Origin: Chytridium lagenaria
Taxonomy: Eukaryota > Chytridiomycota > Chytridiomycetes > Chytridiales > Chytridiaceae
Assembly (NCBI GenBank): GCA_025449115.1
Contig: JAHLKC010000048.1
Location: 1 to 64,000, forward strand
Direction of reading: 5' to 3'
DNA: 64,000 nucleotides
The notes beneath the pieces were generated by a model that did no database searches, was not told the DNA's origin, and worked only from the letters and a program-made list of their open reading frames with translations. Made by a program: the position numbers and the translations under genes. This document shows, piece after piece, positions 58,320 to 64,000 of the stretch; position 1 is the stretch's first letter; every line of letters starts with the position of its first letter.

Positions 58320-58960
58320 ACCTGCGTTAGGTGATAGATTGGGTGCGCTTTAAAAATAGCCCAATGTGAAAAAAACGGAATAAAAAGTCTCTTCCTAGCA
58401 ATTCCTTCTAATTTATCAAAAAAACTCCGCCGATCATACTGAATGCCGTGATATACATATACTTACTCTCATCAATTAAAAGCTGGTTTTTTTTTTTGTC
58501 TCACAGCCTTCCTTGACATTTATTTAACAGTATTTATAAGAAATTCAAAAATATGGATCATTCACCGCTATACCGCTGCAAAAAATTAACTTTTTTATCT
58601 AATTTACTCCGTACAATACACGATATAGAAATGGGATGGATAAGATGATTATAGGTAGAATAATAATCCACACTGGTCACTAAAGTTTCGTCCTTAGCTG
58701 AGATTATGGACGCTATGCAGACGTGCAACATCTTGTAACCTTTGGGAACGCATAAAGTGACCCTAACTGCAGGTTAACGGCCTATGAGATAGTCCTTCAC
58801 GTGTAAGAGCGATAGAAAACCTGTTCACGCATTATCATATTTTAAGCATTCATAAGGACACTCTTTGTACATCAGGAAGCATTCCTTTTTCTAGGAATCG
58901 GGTTATCACCTCCGCGGGTCCGGGACCCTGGGATACACCCATCTGTCAGCATATATGTAA

Positions 58961-58980
58961 AACACGAGTCAGCTCGTGTT
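58961..58980. repeat. Short perfect inverted repeat
   Basis: AACACGAG-TCAG-CTCGTGTT: eight paired bases around a 4-nt loop, followed by further CACGTG-containing DNA. It could be a binding site for a dimeric factor. Confidence 0.6.
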
Positions 58981-59037
58981 AAACACGTGTAGTTATACTA
59001 TTACATGTGTGGTAGTATGGGCGGGTTTATTGGAGGG

Positions 59038-59153
59038 ACGCGTCATTTTGATGGGGACGTGACGCGCGTGTGCTCTGTCCCCTTGGGTTGATGATGGGTA
59101 CGTTGGTGTTCATTTTCTCGTTCTATATTTGACGCGTTTTGTGTTTTACGCGT
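59038..59153. promoter_or_regulatory. Cluster of three ACGCGT (MCB-like) sites
   Basis: ACGCGT at 59038, 59132 and 59148, within 116 bp and flanked by more CG-rich ACGC/GCGT words. ACGCGT is the Mbp1/Swi6-type cell-cycle box in fungi; use here is inference. Confidence 0.35.
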
Positions 59154-60027
59154 CTCTCTCCTTTCTTTTCTTCATTTTCTTTCCTTTTCTCTCTTATCTT
59201 GTAACGCATTCACACGTTACGTAGTCCTTTCTTGATGACGTGGCGGCGGAGGGCCGTCTTTCTTCTTACTTTATAGCGCGTTTGCGCGTTTTGTGGCTGG
59301 AGAGAGGGCGGGACGGAAGGAGGACGTATTTTTCGTCTTACCTTGTGACCCGAAGGCGCCGTGTGTCTTTGATGAAGCTTGGACGTGGCAGGGGAGGAAG
59401 TTGGAGGGCTTTTCTAGGGAGAAGAGTTAGCGAAGTAAAGACAAAAGTTGGACTCTAAGAGACTGCATACCTATTTAGTCCAGACGACCACACATGTGTT
59501 CGATGGTTTTCAAGCGATGAGGCTGTCAGGCAGCTAAAATGCCTCGGGCAGAGAAAAATCCTCTATCTCTCGCCTCCGACGTGAGAAAAGCGTATGCTTT
59601 ATTTACCTCAAGTAAAAATACCATTTATACTTATCTAACGCTCAAAGTCTTATCTTCAATCTCTGTCGGATCTAATTCTACATCATTCTCAAAAGAAAAC
59701 ATGTGTGTTTGTCATTGTTAGTATTTATCCTTTTTATGGCACTCGGTGACCTGAATAAAAAGTTAAATTTTTGAAGATGTACAGCCGTTAATGATTCGTT
59801 GGCAAGGAAATCTCTATATAGATATCCTCTGTTTATGCAATTCACTATTTGCGCAAAGATGGCGATCAACTTCGAATCGCTAGAATCCCTTATTTCGCAT
59901 AAGTTACTGCCCACTTGAGATCGACACTACACTGTGACGGATGAGGAAAATGCCACTCCTGAAGATCTCTTTTAGACCGTTGCTGCACATACCTTTTGCC
60001 AACATTTTCTGTTATCAATAACTAACT

Positions 60028-63000
60028 ATGGTCTGGCATGCTCCAAATGCCCTCGCGCTTGCCTGCGCTCTCCTACTACTTATTGTTAATGGAGCAATTG
60101 CGAACCCTCTCCTAGCTGATCTGGTGGACCCTGACATAAAGCCTCCCACTTGTCTGAAGAATCCCAACAAGTATGGATGGGAAAGCTTTCAGAACTTTAC
60201 CGTAAGTCCTTATACAAATAAGACATATTACTTGTTTGGGGTCCTTCCCGCTATCGCTGTGATGTAATCTGAGGTTATATATAGAGCGCCAAACGTCCCA
60301 TCATCATCGAGCAAGCTGGATGGGACTCCGCAAGGATTGCATCTAGGATCATGCAGATCATGCTATCCGAAGTCATGGGCTTTCGGGTAAGGTATCAAGA
60401 ATTTCAGGGCGGTGCGGCGGTCACCGTTCCCCGCCTTAAAGCTCAAAACGTCGTCGACATTGCCATGGAGCTTTGGGCGACACCTGAGAATTCTTGGTTG
60501 GTTTTCTTTGTAAGCATGGAGATTCGCTCTGACAAGTTCAACACAGGCACAGCTTTGGCAACTTGGGCTACCAAGGACGATCTGGATTGTAAGGATGAGC
60601 TATTTTCTCACGTATTAATGCTCCCTTTTAAAGATATGTCCCGTCGCGCTTCGTTGAAGCCAACCCTGAACTGAGCATAGACTTTTGGCGATTTATGCAA
60701 AGCCCAGCTGCAAGAAACCTTTTTGTCAAGTCCGGGAAAGGGCCGGAAATGCGAGCAGCTGATGGCGGATATATCTGCGATAATATTTACAAAGGTTGTC
60801 AGAAAGGCCGTTATTTCCCAGCTTGGTATAAAGAAGAGGAGGCCCATAACTTCGTGGAGATTTGGATTCCATTTCCCGGTTGGAGGTAAACTTAGCTCTA
60901 CTTTTTTAAATTATTGACGATTTGCTGTTTTTGGTTACAAGTAAATGGCATTTCGAAAGACTTATAGATGGATTGAAGCTAAATGCTACTATTCGCTGGC
61001 TTGGAAACAGCCATGAAGATATTGTAGCTTCGTACATTAGAAATAAAACTGCACCAGGAATCATTTTCTACACCTGGTAAGCTCATCCTACAACCACAAA
61101 TTTAATAAAACAACCTAATAGGATTCCTACAACCTTCGTGGCTTCGTAAGTTGTGCAAATAATCTTCTTTTCGTTATTCTTTTACCTTATCGTAAGTTTC
61201 CTTCTCACATAAAAACCTTCCATGATTTAGAAACAACGTTACTCGGCTTATGCTTCCTTTTGATGCTTCAGGAGCTTTCAATAAGCATATGCGAGGTGAG
61301 TAAACTCTTCATTGAAGCCTCTTGGAGTTTTATCCACCCAATAACAAAGCTTTGCAGACCCCCAAAATACCGTCCTGACTGTGGATGAACCGCAGTTCAG
61401 CTTGCTGAAGGTTAGAGCAGCCCTTTTTTACATTGCTTACTGTATAAAAGGGTGGAACTTCGAAGTTCCCACAAGAATTTCCAGACGCTGCTGAGTTCCT
61501 AAACAAGTTTGAAATTCAGTACGTATCTTCATTACTAAGCTGGGCTCAGGGGCTTTTTCTGGTTCTTGTATTTTAACAATTTGTAACGAAAGAGACGACG
61601 AAGTAAACCTTATGCTTCTCGAAATCGCCAACAACATCTCTTACACTGATGCTGCATGCAACTGGCTTCGCAACAATGAGGCGCGATGGTCCGCATGGAT
61701 CCCTCCACCACCGAAAACGTTTGGTAAGTTTCGTGGCATTTTTGACCTACCAACACAATTTGGTTAACATAAAATAGACAAATGTCCTACCGGCACTGGG
61801 AGATACCTTTTGGATGGACTTGGGATTTGCCTAACTTGTCCATCGGAATCCTTTAATTGGTAACTATCTGGTTTATGTTATATTTTAACTTTAAACTCAC
61901 GCACTACTTTGCAGGAAGCAGAATAACACTGGTCCCTGCACTCAATGCCCATTAGAAGGCATTTGTCCAGGTGGCGACGTTGTCAACGTTCAAAAGGGTT
62001 ATTACCTTGCCGATCCTCGAATGACAAACCGATCCACACCAGAATTCTACTCTTGTCCTGATCGTGAAGCGTGCTGCCCAAGTGAGTTTCGACCATTTTA
62101 AAACCAGCTCAGTCGCAAACTAATATATATTCAATTTAACTAAAGATGGAAACTGTACACTTTCCAGCAACTGTGACAGTAGCTTCACGGGAGTTCTTTG
62201 CACTCAATGCGCCGAACCAAACAAGTACAAATGGCGTGGTCATTGCATTTCTTGCGACAAAATCGGTGCAAGTCTCTACCTGCTCTTCTTTCTCAGCTTT
62301 CTCTCCACATTCGTCGTCCTGTTTATCCCACGTCACGAACTCCCAACTGTCGATCTCCTATTTTTCTTCTTTCAAGTGATTCAGCTTATTTTCGGGCCAT
62401 CAATAGACGAGCTTCTCGGATTTGGACAGCTGAAAACATTCCTTGCTCTTACGAGTCTTGACATAGATGGAATCGCCATGGATTGCCCAGCAAAACTTTC
62501 GGGGGTCGGGAAACTTTTGTTCCGATTCCTTCTACCGCTCGCGTTTTTCGTCAACGTGGGGTTACTCTATATGATATTCCGGCTTTTAAAGAGAGCAAAA
62601 GTACCTGTCGAGAAGATGTTCCCTTACTATATGAGAGGACAATCAATTGAGGCTGTCTTCTTTAAAGCACTCCTCTCCATCAGTACGTTTGCATTGATGC
62701 CACTGGTTGAGGCCAGTGTTGCTCTATTGGATTGCCGCAACATCTTAGGAAGCCTCGTTCTTTACACCGATCCAACAGTTGAATGTTTTGAATCAAGCCA
62801 CGTCGGCCCGGTTTCCTTCGCCATTCTCATCATTGTATTGCTTTTGGTTGTTCACCCAGTCGCACTTACTAGTTTTTGATGAGTTTAAAAAAACAAAATC
62901 GTATATCGTATGAGAAACACGCGGATCTTCCATTGACGGACCGTTTACTTCAGAACTTGTACCTCCAGTACAAGCCCCAGTACATGTTTATCGAGGCTTA

Positions 63001-63476
63001 CTTCATTATCGAGCGTGGATTAATTGTAATTTTCTTCACAGTTCTCCCAGAAGGTATATTTCTATATTCGAAGCAAGCTAATGAATATAATAGAAAACTT
63101 GTGGAGTGCAATAGGATACATTATTCTCTTTGGATCTATAATGTTTGTGCGTATATACCTACAACCATTCCAAGACAAACTCGAAGACTATCTTAATCGC
63201 GAGATCTCTCTTTGCTGGCTCATGCTCCTTGCCCTCAAGTATACCTCTTACAGAAGCCAGTCGTACAGCATTGCACCCTACGTCATCGCCATAATGTTCC
63301 TCCCGCCAACTCTTCACGTCTTCCGTCTCATCGTCAGCTACGTTAGAGGGAAAGGCCGCCGTGTGGCCAAATCCATGGAAGAAATTTATGAGGCTACGAC
63401 GTCGAAAAAAGTTGGCTATGACAAGAATGATCCTGAGAGGGTGCCATTGAGTCACGGGAATTTGAATGAAATTTAG
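60028..63476 (+). CDS. Receptor-like protein, OpuAC-type binding domain + Cys-rich stalk + multi-pass membrane domain; array copy 2
   Basis: Exon 1, 60028-60201, encodes a signal peptide and NPLLADLVDPDIKPPTC. The next exon begins SAKRPIIIEQAGWDSARIAS and shows the glycine-betaine/proline-binding (OpuAC, PBP type II) pattern: LSEVMGFRVRYQEFQGG, AQNVVDIAMELWATPEN. Binding-domain exons continue to about 61840, including WHFERLIDGLKLNATIRWLG. The stalk holds CPTGTGRYLLDGLGICLTCP, GPCTQCPLEGICPGGD, CPDREACCP, SSFTGVLCTQC and HCISCDK. The membrane domain begins IGASLYLLFFLSFLSTFVVL, then IQLIFGPSIDELLGFGQLK, LLFRFLLPLAFFVNVGLLY and later helices. It ends KNDPERVPLSHGNLNEI. One T is missing from a T-run at about 62875 (AGTTTTTGATGAG), breaking the frame between helices. 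Length is about 950 residues if joined. Function unknown: a ligand-binding membrane receptor or channel is the best inference. Confidence 0.8.
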
Positions 63477-63862
63477 CATGGATGGAACAAAAGTGGTTAT
63501 GCGGAAGTCAACTTATGTAGTGAATAAAAAATAAAAACAAAGGAAAAGAAAAGAGAAGAAAAGCTATGCAAACTATAGAATTTTTTAAAAAAGAATATAT
63601 TGATACAAGTATGAGGCTGAAAACCATTTTCAGGGTTATGAACGTGTTAATTAATCTAAAACAAATGAGGATTTCCAGTTTGCTCGCGGACAACATCTTT
63701 TCCTCCCAATGGCGTTATCGATCAATGGTAGTCTTTTTGGGAACCAATCCTTTCAAATGAACGTCTATCTTGAAAATCTCTCATTCCGGTCCAACCTGCT
63801 GCCGCAGAACGATTCATGCGAAACCGTAAACTATTAGCGCCGAAATTCCCAATTGAAGGAAT
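63477..63862. other. Spacer between array copies 2 and 3
   Basis: 386 bp, no gene. Much shorter than the 1.7-kb spacer between copies 1 and 2. Confidence 0.5.
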
Positions 63863-64000
63863 ATGGTGTGGGGTCCTCCATATGCAGTCGCGCTGGTTTG
63901 CACTCTTGTGCAGCTTCTTGTTGGAGCAATGGCGAATGCGAATCCTCTCCTGGCCGATTTGGTAAATGGTGACATCAGACCTCCAACTTGCCTCACGAAT
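63863..64000 (+). CDS. Start of array copy 3 of the receptor-like gene, cut by the window edge
   Basis: The ATG at 63863 begins MVWGPPYAVALVCTLVQLLV and continues ANPLLADLVNGDIRPPTCLTN, aligning with the first exons of copies 1 and 2 (signal peptide, PLLADLV, PPTCL). The frame is open to base 64000. Confidence 0.85.
   Translation, partial: MVWGPPYAVALVCTLVQLLVGAMANANPLLADLVNGDIRPPTCLTN

Larger units (their letters stand above)
58320..60027. other. Intergenic spacer of the array
   Basis: 1.7 kb with no supportable gene. Short frames at 59240-59458, 59539-59721 and 59914-59678 show no domain. It contains a small palindrome at 58961-58980 and three ACGCGT sites at 59038-59153. Confidence 0.4.

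Noticed and set aside
1..64000. CRISPR array, rRNA or tRNA genes
   Set aside because: Looked for regularly spaced repeats, GGTTCRA-type tRNA boxes and rRNA cores; none recognised.

Overview
The window is nuclear DNA of a fungus, most likely an early-diverging zoosporic (chytrid-type) fungus. This is an inference. It rests on short GT-AG introns in most genes, clear RPS29, ZIP, auxin-efflux-carrier and SPRY genes, S8 subtilases, F-box/ankyrin proteins, and a family of multi-pass membrane proteins carrying a bacterial-type glycine-betaine-binding domain. I saw no rRNA, tRNA, CRISPR array or prokaryotic operon structure.

Layout: (1) 1-2.2 kb is LTR-retroelement debris. (2) 4.3-17.8 kb is ordinary genic DNA: an AEC transporter (-), RPS29 (+), an HMG-box protein (-), a 73-residue conserved-looking protein (-), a PY-motif membrane protein (+) and a DM13-DOMON-cupredoxin (Skeletor-like) protein (+). 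(3) 18.2-44.4 kb is a large inverted duplication. The right-hand copy is contiguous: subtilase, small membrane protein, single-pass ectodomain protein, SPRY protein, 3' half of a ZIP gene. The left-hand copy is inverted and its two blocks are in circularly permuted order, with a 4.2-kb transposon-rich segment (DD34E transposase, coiled-coil ORF, LTR and gag-like ORF) at the permutation joint. (4) 44-54.5 kb: the complete ZIP zinc transporter (-) lies divergently beside a secreted His/Asp-rich GPI-type protein (+), followed by an APC permease with a long N-terminal tail (-) and an F-box/ankyrin protein (+). (5) 54.8-64 kb is a tandem array of at least three genes for a receptor-like protein: signal peptide, OpuAC-like periplasmic-binding domain, Cys-rich stalk, multi-pass membrane domain. 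The third copy runs off the right edge.

Many otherwise well-conserved genes carry single-base indels, very often in homopolymer runs, including at different places in the two copies of duplicated genes. Uncorrected long-read consensus error is a serious alternative to real pseudogenisation, so gene 'breaks' here should be read with that in mind. Exon limits were read by eye from splice motifs and may be off by a base or two.

Functional themes: zinc acquisition (ZIP plus His-rich surface protein), secreted proteolysis (two subtilases), ubiquitin-ligase-adaptor-like membrane proteins (PY-motif protein, SPRY protein), and an expanded surface-receptor-like family with a betaine/osmolyte-type ligand-binding domain.
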